Part shown: positions 6,978-14,769 of the stretch, piece after piece | Position numbering within the stretch: position 1 is the stretch's first letter | Layout of the letters: every line of letters starts with the position of its first letter | Assembly: GCA_964464035.1 (NCBI GenBank) | Contig: CAYXEN010000049.1 | Location: forward strand, 1-21,521 | Reading direction: 5' to 3' | Length of the DNA stretch: 21,521 bases | DNA from: CAYXEN01 sp964464035 | GTDB lineage: Bacteria; Krumholzibacteriota; Krumholzibacteriia; WVZY01 | The notes under the pieces: model-generated | Told to the model about the DNA's origin: nothing | What the model saw: only the letters and a program-made list of their open reading frames with translations | Databases searched by the model: none | Position numbers and translations under genes: made by a program

Positions 6978-7190
6978 ATGGAGTTCTCCAACGAAAAAAC
7001 GGCGCAATTCAGGAACGGATATCCATTCCACCCGGTAACCGGCGGGTGGTTTTTTTTGCCCTCTTTCCAGGGGGCTTTTCTTTTGCACCGTAAGACGTCT
7101 TCGTTACGGCCCGATCCGATGGCTGCCCGCCGGAGGAGATTTCACCGGCCGGAGGCTCTATCCGCCCCGGCCGCGGGGAGGCTACCATGA
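6978..7190 (+). CDS. possible leader ORF upstream of carA (doubtful)
   Basis: An open frame of 70 codons starts at ATG 6978, with AGGGA only three bases upstream, and runs through both terminator-like hairpins. It stops in a TGA that overlaps the carA ATG by 4 bp (ATGA), the same junction style as sufC-sufB, sufB-sufD and carA-carB. The predicted peptide has no recognisable domain, and its second half is arginine- and proline-rich like a translated non-coding GC-rich spacer. It could be a leader peptide that couples ribosome movement to attenuation, in the manner of pyrBI, or chance. I lean towards chance for the 3' half. Confidence 0.2.
   Translation: MEFSNEKTAQFRNGYPFHPVTGGWFFLPSFQGAFLLHRKTSSLRPDPMAARRRRFHRPEALSAPAAGRLP
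7028..7057 (+). terminator. intrinsic terminator / attenuator in the carAB leader
   Basis: CCACCCG at 7028-7034 pairs perfectly with CGGGTGG at 7043-7049 around an eight-base loop, and eight T follow immediately (7050-7057). This is a textbook intrinsic terminator. It lies about 70-100 bases after the candidate promoters and 130 bases before carA, with no gene ending just before it, so an attenuator role is more likely than simple termination. Confidence 0.75.
7058..7084 (+). terminator. second terminator-like hairpin in the carAB leader
   Basis: GCCCTC at 7058-7063 can pair with GGGGGC at 7070-7075 (one G-T pair) around TTTCCA, followed by TTTTCTTTT (7076-7084). It begins directly after the T-tract of the first hairpin, making a tandem. 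A third stem, CCGTAA 7088-7093 with TTACGG 7104-7109, follows but has no T-tract. Confidence 0.5.
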
Positions 7191-8329
7191 GCGATAGGTC
7201 CAAACCCAAAGGCAAGTTGATCTTCCCGGACGGAACCCGCTTCGACGGCTTCCTCGCTTCTTCGCACGGCCTTCCCGTATGCGGGGAGATGGTTTTCAAC
7301 ACCTCGATGACCGGTTACCAGGAGGTGTTGACCGATCCCTCCTACGCTGGGCAGATAATCACCATGACGTATCCGCAGATAGGCAACTACGGCGTCGATC
7401 CCGCCGACTGCGAGAGTGATGGATGCGCCGCCGAGGCCCTGGTGGTGAGGGAGCTCTCGGAATCCTTCTCGCCGGCGCCGGGGAGGCGGAGTCTTCGGAG
7501 CTTTCTCGAGGAACAAGAGCTCACGTGTCTGGAAGGTGTTGATACCAGAGCCGTCACGCGCAAGATCCGCTCGGAAGGGGCCGTGTACGCAGTGATAGGT
7601 CCCGCCGGGGCTCGGGACGAGGATCTCGTCGCGATAGCGCGGCGTGCGGCGTCGAACCCGCGCCGGAACCTCGTGGCAGGGGTGTCGGGAGGCGACAGGC
7701 TGCGCAAGGGCGAGGGGGCGAAGGCGGCCGTCGTGGACCTGGGAGTGAAGGAAGGGATACTGCGGAGCCTCGCTCGTCTCGGCGTCGACTTGACTGTTCT
7801 CGGGCATGATTTCGCGCCGGAAGAGATAGCGGGGGGCGATTTCGATTTCCTCGTCCTGTCCAACGGTCCCGGCGATCCGCGTGACGTCGAAGGCGTGATC
7901 GACAGGATCAGCGGGTTCGTTGGAAAGATACCGATGCTGGGAATCTGCCTGGGGCACCAGCTGACCGCGCTGGCCCTGGGAGCGGATACGTACAAAATGA
8001 AATTCGGACATCGCGGTTCGAATCAACCGGTGATCGACAGGAAAACGGGACGGGTTTTCATAACCAGCCAGAATCACGGCTACGCCGTCAAGGCGGACAT
8101 AGGAGAGATACCCGGCGTCGAGGTTACTTTCGTCAACGCCAACGACGGGACCGTCGAAGGATTCAGCGCACGGTCGCTCGGGATTCACTGCGTGCAGTTT
8201 CACCCCGAAGCCTCGCCCGGGCCGCACGACACTTCCTTCGTCTTCGAGAGGTTCGTCGAAGTGTGCGGCCGGTGGCACGCGGATCGGAAGACGACGAGCA
8301 GCCGGCAAGGAGGAGAGAAGCGAGAATGA
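7187..8329 (+). CDS. carA: carbamoyl phosphate synthase small subunit (glutaminase)
   Basis: CarA hydrolyses glutamine and channels ammonia to CarB for carbamoyl phosphate synthesis, the shared first step of pyrimidine and arginine biosynthesis. The 380-residue protein has the N-terminal CarA-specific domain (FNTSMTGYQEVLTDPSYAGQ, about residues 37-56) and a C-terminal class I glutamine amidotransferase domain. The triad is complete: nucleophile C254 in LGICLGHQ, H339 and E341 in FHPEASPGP. SQNHGYAV and SNGPGDP are also intact. The ATG follows a strong GGGGAGG at 7175-7181. The last 15 residues are hydrophilic and variable. The stop overlaps carB by 4 bp. The upstream tandem hairpins suggest regulation by attenuation. 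Confidence 0.97.
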   Translation: MSDRSKPKGKLIFPDGTRFDGFLASSHGLPVCGEMVFNTSMTGYQEVLTDPSYAGQIITMTYPQIGNYGVDPADCESDGCAAEALVVRELSESFSPAPGRRSLRSFLEEQELTCLEGVDTRAVTRKIRSEGAVYAVIGPAGARDEDLVAIARRAASNPRRNLVAGVSGGDRLRKGEGAKAAVVDLGVKEGILRSLARLGVDLTVLGHDFAPEEIAGGDFDFLVLSNGPGDPRDVEGVIDRISGFVGKIPMLGICLGHQLTALALGADTYKMKFGHRGSNQPVIDRKTGRVFITSQNHGYAVKADIGEIPGVEVTFVNANDGTVEGFSARSLGIHCVQFHPEASPGPHDTSFVFERFVEVCGRWHADRKTTSSRQGGEKRE

Positions 8330-11300
8330 CGAATCCACTCGGTATAAAAAAGGTCTTCGTGATCGGCTCCGGTCCCATCGTGATAGGGCAGGGATGCGAG
8401 TTCGACTATTCGGGCACGCAGGCGATAAGGGCGCTCAAGCAGGACGGGGTGGAGGTGGTCCTTCTCAACAGCAACCCGGCGACCATCATGACGGATCCGG
8501 AACTGGCCGACGCAACCTACATCGAACCGATAACCCTCGCGTCGTGCCGCAACATACTGAGAAAGGAGGGGGTGGACGCGATTCTTCCCACGCTGGGCGG
8601 GCAGACGGCGCTCAACATGGCGTTCGAGCTCGCGGCGAGCGGCGTGTTGGAGAAGGAAGGCGTCAGACTACTCGGGGTCGGCGTCGAGGCGATAAGAAAA
8701 GCGGAAGATCGGAAATATTTCAAGCGGCTGGTGGAGGAAGTGGGTTTCGACACTCCCCGCAGCCGGGTCGTGGAAAGCATCGATGAGGCCCTGAGGGTTC
8801 TCGAAGAACTCTCCCTGCCGTTGATCATAAGGCCGTCGTTCACCCTGGGCGGGGGAGGAAGCGGCATGGCGAGGGACCCGGCCGAGTTCGTCCGGATCGT
8901 GGAGAACGGCCTGCTCAAATCCCCCTCGAAGCAGGTTCTCATCGAGGAATCGGTCGAAGGGTGGCAGGAGTTCGAACTGGAAGTCATGAGGGATCGCGTG
9001 GGTAACCACGTGGTCGTGTGTTCGATCGAGAACGTCGATCCCATGGGCACGCACACGGGGGACAGCATAACGGTGGCGCCGGTGCAGACTTTGCGGGATC
9101 GCCAGTATCAGCGGATGCGGGACGCCGCCTTCGCCGTGATGGACGCCGTCGGCATCTGGGGAGGGGCGAACGTCCAGTTCGCTCTGGAGAAGGACACTGG
9201 AAGAATGGTCGTGATAGAGATGAACCCCCGCGTCTCCCGCTCAAGCGCGCTGGCGAGCAAGGCGACCGGGTACCCGATCGCCAAGGTCGCAGCCAAGCTG
9301 GCCCTGGGATACACGCTGGACGAGCTTCCCAACGATGTCGTGGGAACGATTCCCTCGGCCCTCGAACCCTCCCTGGATTACTGCGTGGTGAAGATACCGC
9401 GCTGGAATTTCGAGAAGTTCAGGAGCAGTGACCGGGAACTCTCTTCGCAGATGAAATCCATCGGCGAGGTGATGGCCCTGGGAAGGAGCTTCAACGAGGC
9501 GCTGCAGAAAGCTCTCCGATCGGCCGAAGCCGGCTGGAGCGGCCTGGACGACACGAGCCCCGGGATCACGGCTCAAAGCGCGGGAACACTATGGCGGAAT
9601 GGTGGAGCGACGGGGGGGGATTCGTCCGGTTGGAAGAACGTTCCTTTGGAAAGGCTGCTCACCCGGCCCAACCCGGAGCGCCTCTTCGCCGTCAAAGAAG
9701 CTTTCCGGAGGGGATTCGACGTTCGCTCCGTGCACGGTCTCACCCGGATAGACGAGTGGTTCCTGGAGAACATAAGATCGCTCGTGGAGATGGAAAAAAG
9801 GCTGAAAGAGACGGGCCCGGACGCCGCGGTCCTGCGGGAGGCCAAGCGCAACGGCTTCAGCGACGCCCAGATCGCGGTCGCATGGGGCGTGGACGAGGCC
9901 GAGGTTCACGGCATGAGGGAAGCCTTTGGAATAGAACCCGTGGTCAAGATGGTGGACACGTGCGCGGGCGAGTTCGAGGCCGCCACGCCCTATTTCTATC
10001 TCAGCTACGACGACCAGTGCGAGTGTCGCGCGACGCGCGGACGCAAGGTCGTGATCCTTGGGAGCGGTCCCAACCGCATCGGGCAGGGAATAGAGTTCGA
10101 TTATTGCTGTGTCCACGCATCGCTGGCGCTCCGCGAGGCGGGGGTGGAGACGATAATGATCAATTGCAACCCGGAAACGGTGAGCACCGACTTCGACGTC
10201 TCCGACAGGTTGTATTTCGAACCGGTGGATTTCGAGCACGTGACCGCCGTCATAGCCAAGGAGAATCCCGACGGCGTCGTCGTCCAGTTCGGGGGGCAGA
10301 CTCCTCTCAAACTCATCCATCGTCTTCATGCGGAGGGGGTCGGGATACTGGGGACGCAGGTCGATGCTGTGGACCGCGCCGAAGATCGGAGCCGGTGCAG
10401 CGAGCTGCTCGACAAGCTGGGTATCAAGCATCCCACGTGCGGTTTCGCGTCCTCGCGGCAAGAGGCGCTCGCCGAGGCTCTGGCCATGGGCTTTCCCGTT
10501 CTGTTGCGCCCTCCCTACGTTCTGGGCGGCATGGCGATGTCGATCGCCTTCTCCGAAGAGGAGTTCCTGGAGGAGGTCGACCAGGCCCTGGAAAAGAGCG
10601 AGGGGCGCATGCTCATGATAGACAAGTTCGTGGACGGCGCGGTGGAAATCGACGTGGACGCGGTGAGCGACGGCCGTCGAGTCGCGGTGGCGGGGTGCAT
10701 GGAACACATCGAGGAAGCCGGGGTCCACTCCGGCGATTCCTCGTGCGTCTTCCCGCCCGTGAGCCTCGACGACGAGACCGTTGAGGCTCTCGAGGATGCT
10801 ACGCGAAGGATAGCGATCGAACTCGGCGTGGTCGGCATGCTCAACGTTCAGTTCGCGGTTCGGGACGACGACATCTATTGCCTGGAGATAAATCCGCGCG
10901 CATCCCGCACGGTACCGTTCATAAGCAAGGCGACCGGGATTCCTTGGGTGAAGACAGCCGCCAGAGTCATTCTCGGGGAGGAGCTGCCCCGGGAGCTCGA
11001 AGGAGGAAGGTCGAGCAGGTTCTTTTCCGTGAAGACTCCGGTCCTTCCCTTCGATCGTTTCCCCGACGTGGACCCGGTGCTCGGCCCCGAGATGTATTCG
11101 ACAGGCGAGGTGATGGGCATCGGCAGATCCTTCGGGGAGGCGTTCTTGAAGGCCCAGCAGGCGAGCGGGTTCAACGTTTCCGACCGGGGCATGGTCTTCG
11201 TGAGCGTGGCCAACCGGTACAAGCGCCAGGCGGTGTTTCCCGCTAAGACACTCTCGGACCTCGGTTTCTCACTCCTCGCGACGGCGGGAACGGCGAAGGT

Positions 11301-11625
11301 GCTGAGGTCCTACGGCATCCCCGCGGAAGTCGTTCCCAAGATGACGGCGAGCGAGCCGGGGATCGTAAGGAGGATCGAGAAGGGGGAGATAGCCTTCGTC
11401 GTCAACACGCCGATGGGAAAGAAATCGATGGGGGACGAAAGGCTGATCCGCCTGGCGGCGAGCAGGATGAAGGTTCCGTGCGTGACGACTATGGCCGGTT
11501 TTCACGCGCTGGCGTTCGGTTTGGCATCGATGCGTGACACGGAATTCGGAGTGGATTCCATCCAAGACCGCATGGGAGGATATCCCCGTTCGGGCGAGCA
11601 CCCGGCGCGAAGCGCCAAGGTTTGA
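8326..11625 (+). CDS. carB: carbamoyl phosphate synthase large subunit
   Basis: CarB makes carbamoyl phosphate from bicarbonate, two ATP and the ammonia delivered by CarA. At 1099 residues it is slightly longer than the E. coli protein (1073). The two homologous halves are clear: the first starts KKVFVIGSGPIVIGQGCEFDYSG, the second at about residue 575 with VVILGSGPNRIGQGIEFDY. Each has an ATP-grasp domain, for example MGTHTGDSITVAPVQTL and the EINPRASRTVPFISKATG region. The C-terminal MGS-like regulatory domain (about 950-1080) includes TAGTAKVLRSYGI and VNTPMGKKSMGD. About 17 extra glycine/serine-rich residues sit in the linker near residues 405-450, including a run of eight G in the DNA at 9612-9619. 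The ATG at 8326 is chosen over upstream in-frame codons because AAGGAGG (8307-8313) precedes it and it overlaps the carA stop. Confidence 0.97.
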   Translation: MTNPLGIKKVFVIGSGPIVIGQGCEFDYSGTQAIRALKQDGVEVVLLNSNPATIMTDPELADATYIEPITLASCRNILRKEGVDAILPTLGGQTALNMAFELAASGVLEKEGVRLLGVGVEAIRKAEDRKYFKRLVEEVGFDTPRSRVVESIDEALRVLEELSLPLIIRPSFTLGGGGSGMARDPAEFVRIVENGLLKSPSKQVLIEESVEGWQEFELEVMRDRVGNHVVVCSIENVDPMGTHTGDSITVAPVQTLRDRQYQRMRDAAFAVMDAVGIWGGANVQFALEKDTGRMVVIEMNPRVSRSSALASKATGYPIAKVAAKLALGYTLDELPNDVVGTIPSALEPSLDYCVVKIPRWNFEKFRSSDRELSSQMKSIGEVMALGRSFNEALQKALRSAEAGWSGLDDTSPGITAQSAGTLWRNGGATGGDSSGWKNVPLERLLTRPNPERLFAVKEAFRRGFDVRSVHGLTRIDEWFLENIRSLVEMEKRLKETGPDAAVLREAKRNGFSDAQIAVAWGVDEAEVHGMREAFGIEPVVKMVDTCAGEFEAATPYFYLSYDDQCECRATRGRKVVILGSGPNRIGQGIEFDYCCVHASLALREAGVETIMINCNPETVSTDFDVSDRLYFEPVDFEHVTAVIAKENPDGVVVQFGGQTPLKLIHRLHAEGVGILGTQVDAVDRAEDRSRCSELLDKLGIKHPTCGFASSRQEALAEALAMGFPVLLRPPYVLGGMAMSIAFSEEEFLEEVDQALEKSEGRMLMIDKFVDGAVEIDVDAVSDGRRVAVAGCMEHIEEAGVHSGDSSCVFPPVSLDDETVEALEDATRRIAIELGVVGMLNVQFAVRDDDIYCLEINPRASRTVPFISKATGIPWVKTAARVILGEELPRELEGGRSSRFFSVKTPVLPFDRFPDVDPVLGPEMYSTGEVMGIGRSFGEAFLKAQQASGFNVSDRGMVFVSVANRYKRQAVFPAKTLSDLGFSLLATAGTAKVLRSYGIPAEVVPKMTASEPGIVRRIEKGEIAFVVNTPMGKKSMGDERLIRLAASRMKVPCVTTMAGFHALAFGLASMRDTEFGVDSIQDRMGGYPRSGEHPARSAKV

Positions 11626-11650
11626 CACCGGCGCGTTCCTCGTCTATCAT
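11622..11650 (+). promoter_or_regulatory. promoter TTGACA-N17-TATCAT abutting the next start codon
   Basis: A perfect -35 TTGACA (11622-11627, overlapping the carB stop) and -10 TATCAT (11645-11650) are spaced by 17 bases. Only six bases separate the -10 from the ATG at 11657, so transcription should begin at or within a base or two of the start codon, which means a leaderless mRNA. Confidence 0.75.
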
Positions 11651-11656
11651 CCTGCC

Positions 11657-13285
11657 ATGCGTCGCTTCAAGCCGAGATTCCCCTCGATTGCTTTCCCACT
11701 TGGCCGGTACGGCGCAGCTGCGTCGTTCCTTCTCGTCTTGCTCGTCGCATTTCCCGCCGGAGCCTCCGGGAGGAAGTCTCTTGAAGCGAATCGCCTCGTC
11801 GTCGGATTGTTGAGTGATCCCCAGACCCTGAACCCGCTGGCAGCCGTTTCCACCCAGGCGAAAGACATCATCGAAATGCTCTTTCTCAAGCTGATGAAGG
11901 AAGGGAGGGACTTTACTTCGTTCGAGCCGGAGTTGGCGCACAGTTGGGAGTTCAGCGCGGACAGCCTGGCGATCACTTTCCATCTTAGAAAGGACGTCGA
12001 ATGGTCCGACGGCGTACCATGCACCGCAGGGGACGTGGAATTCACATGGAAATGCGAAGTGGATACCGCCGTGGGATGGCCGGGGAGGAACATGAAGGAC
12101 AGGATCGCGTCGGTCGAGGCGATCGATTCCTTCACGGTAGTGTTTCGCTTCGAGAACCGCTATCCCTACCAGTTGATGGACGCGAACGACGGGGTGATCG
12201 TTCCCGAGCACGTCCTCGGGAAGATCCCTCGCAAAGAGATCAAGAACTGCGGCTTCGGACGCAAGCCCGTCGGCGACGGCCCCTTCGTCCTGTCGCGATG
12301 GGTGCCTGATCAATACGTGGAGCTCGAGAAGAATCACTTGTACTACGAGAAGGGGAAACCCCGAATCGATCGGGTGGTCTTCCGGATAGTTCCCGACATG
12401 CTCACGCTGCTCACGCAGCTCAAGACGGGTGAGATAGACTGCCTCGAATCCATCCCGCCGGACGAGGCGGAGAGCATCGCCCGCGGCGATCGCGACATAA
12501 GGATCTACGAGTATCCTTCGAGGAGCATGGTTTTCATAGCGTGGAACCTCGGTCGTCCGCTCTTCGGGGACAGGGAGACGAGACGAGCCCTCGCCCTCGC
12601 CGTGAATCGCCGGGTCATAATAGAGAACGTCTGGAGGGGATACGCCGACGAGTGCAAGAGCCCCATGCATCCACTGCTCTGGCCCTATGACGACGAGATG
12701 GAGCCGATCGGTTACGACCCCGACGCGGCCTCGGCCGTCCTTGCGAAGGCGGGATGGAATGACGAGGACGGCGACGGCGTCCTGGAGAGAAACGGCGACG
12801 AATTCTCTTTCGAGCTCATCACCAACTACGGCAACCAGCAGCGCATGGACATCGCCACGATGGTCCAGGCCTACCTCAGGGAAGTGGGGATCAAGGTGAA
12901 TATACGGGTTCTCGAGTGGAACACTTTCATAGAGAAGGTCATCAACTCGGATTACGACGCGTGCGTGATGGGCTGGAAGGTGGGAACGAGAGCGGATCTC
13001 ACCGAGTTCTGGCATAGCAGCTCCGCCCGCAAGGGGGGCTTCAACATATCCGGCTACAAGAACCGGGAGGTGGACTCGCTCATCGAAAGGGCCCGCAACA
13101 CCCTTGACCGGGCGCTGGCGCTCGATCTGTGGAGACGCAGCCAGAGACTCATATACGATGATCAGCCGTTCATGTTCATCGCCGTGCCGCAGGAGATCTA
13201 CGCACTCTCGGCGAGATTCGATAACGTGGCTCCGAGCCCGATAAGTTTCTTCTACAACCTTCCGGACTGGCGGATCAGGGAGTAG
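11657..13285 (+). CDS. secreted peptide/nickel-type ABC transporter substrate-binding protein (SBP_bac_5)
   Basis: A 542-residue periplasmic binding protein of the DppA/OppA family, which captures peptides or similar ligands for an ABC importer. The N-terminus is a signal peptide: basic MRRFKPRF, hydrophobic AAASFLLVLLVAF, then a likely cleavage near AGASG. Family blocks are clear: GLLSDPQTLNPLAA after the signal, PELAHSWEFS, ITFHLRKDVEWSDGVPCTAGDVEF, and the C-terminal DLWRRSQRLIYDDQPFMF. The start at 11657 is the only Met giving a proper signal peptide, and no ribosome binding site precedes it, consistent with the leaderless promoter. No permease or ATPase genes lie nearby, so this is an orphan binding protein and the ligand cannot be told. 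Its 3' end overlaps the converging DUF35 gene by 11 bp. Confidence 0.9.
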   Translation: MRRFKPRFPSIAFPLGRYGAAASFLLVLLVAFPAGASGRKSLEANRLVVGLLSDPQTLNPLAAVSTQAKDIIEMLFLKLMKEGRDFTSFEPELAHSWEFSADSLAITFHLRKDVEWSDGVPCTAGDVEFTWKCEVDTAVGWPGRNMKDRIASVEAIDSFTVVFRFENRYPYQLMDANDGVIVPEHVLGKIPRKEIKNCGFGRKPVGDGPFVLSRWVPDQYVELEKNHLYYEKGKPRIDRVVFRIVPDMLTLLTQLKTGEIDCLESIPPDEAESIARGDRDIRIYEYPSRSMVFIAWNLGRPLFGDRETRRALALAVNRRVIIENVWRGYADECKSPMHPLLWPYDDEMEPIGYDPDAASAVLAKAGWNDEDGDGVLERNGDEFSFELITNYGNQQRMDIATMVQAYLREVGIKVNIRVLEWNTFIEKVINSDYDACVMGWKVGTRADLTEFWHSSSARKGGFNISGYKNREVDSLIERARNTLDRALALDLWRRSQRLIYDDQPFMFIAVPQEIYALSARFDNVAPSPISFFYNLPDWRIRE

Positions 13286-13613
13286 GCTTGTTCGCCTTCC
13301 TCCCACCTTTTCCCAGGGCCACGAATCTTCCTTCTTCCACGACCAGTTCGACCGCGTCCCGCCCGTTTCCCCTGATGCGCCCTCTTATGCGGCAGAGCGT
13401 GGTCGCGCCTGCGGGCGTGCGCACGACTCCGAGCTCGAGCGGCTCTCCGCTCGGTGTCACGCGGACCGTGGTATGCAGGAGCAACGTTCCGCGGGCTTGA
13501 ATCGATGTCGCAACGAGGGGAAGACCGCAGGACGGACAGCTTGCGTGTTGCACTACGAAGAGGTGTCCCCTTGTGCATCTGAAAGCGGGAATCCTGCTCG
13601 GTGTTCTCGGCAA
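13275..13613 (-). CDS. DUF35 / OB-fold zinc-ribbon protein, thiolase partner
   Basis: DUF35 proteins (ChsH2-like) have a short zinc ribbon followed by an OB fold and form complexes with SCP2-type thiolases, where they help bind acyl-CoA. The 112-residue protein shows the ribbon FRCTRGHLFVVQHASCPSCG (about residues 11-30) and an OB-like beta-rich part ending LVVEEGRFVALG. The ribbon is atypical: the second cysteine of the usual CxxC is glycine, with a histidine next to it (C13, H17, C26, C29). The start is taken as TTG at 13613 because AAGGAG lies nine bases upstream. A GTG at 13640, overlapping the thiolase stop as GTGA, is the alternative and would add nine residues. It is co-transcribed with the thiolase and overlaps the binding-protein gene tail to tail by 11 bp. 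Confidence 0.75.
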   Translation of the reverse strand: MPRTPSRIPAFRCTRGHLFVVQHASCPSCGLPLVATSIQARGTLLLHTTVRVTPSGEPLELGVVRTPAGATTLCRIRGRIRGNGRDAVELVVEEGRFVALGKGGRKANKPTP

Positions 13614-13636
13614 TGCGATACGCTCCTTGATACAAC

Positions 13637-14761
13637 TCACTGGGAAAGAATGAACACGTAGCTCCTTCGGGAAACTCCTCCCGCGCTCTGCACGATACCG
13701 GCCTCGGCTCCCGCGTGCTGCCTGGGGCCGGCCTTCGCGTTCAGTTGCTCGAAAACCTCCACGATCGAGGACAACCCGCAGGCTCCGATCGGATGCCCCC
13801 GGGACTTGAGCCCTCCGGACGGGTTGACGGCGAGGCGCCCGTTTATCTCGAACTCTCCCGCTCTCAGCGCCCTCCATGCGCCCCCGAGAGGATAGAAGCC
13901 CAGTTCCTCGAGGTTGATCAGTTCGAAGGGGGAAAAGGCGTCGTGGATCTCGACGACGTCGATGTCTTCGTGCCCGAGTCCGCTCATTGAGAAAGCCTTC
14001 CGTGCCGCCTCCTTCGTGGCCCGGAACCTGTCCAGGCAATTCCTCTCGTGGAAGATCGGCATGTCCAGTCCTTCCGCCCATCCTCTTATGTGGATGCCCC
14101 GGCCGCCCGAATCGATCAGCAGGGCGGCCGCCCCGTCGGACAGGGGGGCGCAGTGGAGCCTGCGCAAGGGATCCGAGACCATCGGGCTTGCCGCCACTTC
14201 TTCCTCCGTCACGATCTTTCGGAACTGCGCTCTGGGATTGAGCGCGCCGTTGCGATGGTTCTTGGCGGCGACGGCGTCGAAGGCTGATGCCGGAACGCGG
14301 AACTTCCGCTGATACGCTTGCGCGACGATCGCCCCGAGAGCGGGCAGGGTCGCCCCGTATCGCCTGTCATGGGGGTTGACGGTCGCCGCCAGTATCCCGG
14401 CGGACCGGCCCGCCTCGAGGTGGGTCATCTTTTCCACCCCGATGACGACGGCGGCCCCGGACTCGGCGTCGAAGTTTTCCAGGCACGTATGCAGCGCTTC
14501 TCCGCCCGTCTTGAACGGCCCGTGAAAGGAGGCCTCGAGGTCGCGGTGTCTCTCGCCGGCCGTGGATGCCAGCCATTCCACCGGGTCTTCCACGGCCGCC
14601 AACTCCCGTGGAGCGAAGGACGAAAGATAAACGTCCGATACTCGGGAAGGATCCGCCTGGGACATGATTGCATCGAAGGCTTCCATCGCCAGTGTCCGGT
14701 AGTCCGCTTCGAGGCAACCGAATCTCGTCATGTACACGGATTTTAGCTTGATTTTTTCCAT
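13637..14761 (-). CDS. SCP2/archaeal-type thiolase-like protein, nucleophilic Cys apparently absent
   Basis: The 374-residue protein has the overall pattern of the SCP2-type thiolases that act with DUF35 proteins in acyl-CoA condensation or cleavage. Conserved elements are the VYMTRFG start region, VIGVEKMTH, APLSDGAAALLI, EIHDAFSPFELINLEELGFY (H273), NPSGGLKSRGHPIGACG (H323) and a terminal AGGVSRRSYVFIL. At the nucleophile position, where relatives read CASGGAAL, this protein reads FKTGGEAL (F83), so the acyl-accepting cysteine seems lost. C93 lies ten residues on and is out of register. It may be a non-catalytic subunit or do different chemistry. The ATG at 14761 lies eight bases past a perfect promoter with no ribosome binding site, implying leaderless translation. 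The DUF35 gene follows in the same operon. Confidence 0.85.
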   Translation of the reverse strand: MEKIKLKSVYMTRFGCLEADYRTLAMEAFDAIMSQADPSRVSDVYLSSFAPRELAAVEDPVEWLASTAGERHRDLEASFHGPFKTGGEALHTCLENFDAESGAAVVIGVEKMTHLEAGRSAGILAATVNPHDRRYGATLPALGAIVAQAYQRKFRVPASAFDAVAAKNHRNGALNPRAQFRKIVTEEEVAASPMVSDPLRRLHCAPLSDGAAALLIDSGGRGIHIRGWAEGLDMPIFHERNCLDRFRATKEAARKAFSMSGLGHEDIDVVEIHDAFSPFELINLEELGFYPLGGAWRALRAGEFEINGRLAVNPSGGLKSRGHPIGACGLSSIVEVFEQLNAKAGPRQHAGAEAGIVQSAGGVSRRSYVFILSQ

Positions 14762-14769
14762 GGCAGGCT

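Noticed and set aside
7060..7084. PyrR-binding loop in the carAB leader (TTTCCAGGGGGC)
   Set aside because: Only a loose resemblance to the PyrR consensus UCCAGAGAGGCU; the upstream conserved elements and the competing antiterminator are not visible.
9591..10784. 397-codon plus-strand frame within carB
   Set aside because: Out-of-frame, arginine- and glycine-rich shadow of carB.
11489..13306. 605-codon open frame on the minus strand opposite the peptide-binding protein
   Set aside because: It is the antisense shadow of a well-supported gene with a signal peptide and family motifs; the translated product is low-complexity and shows no domain.
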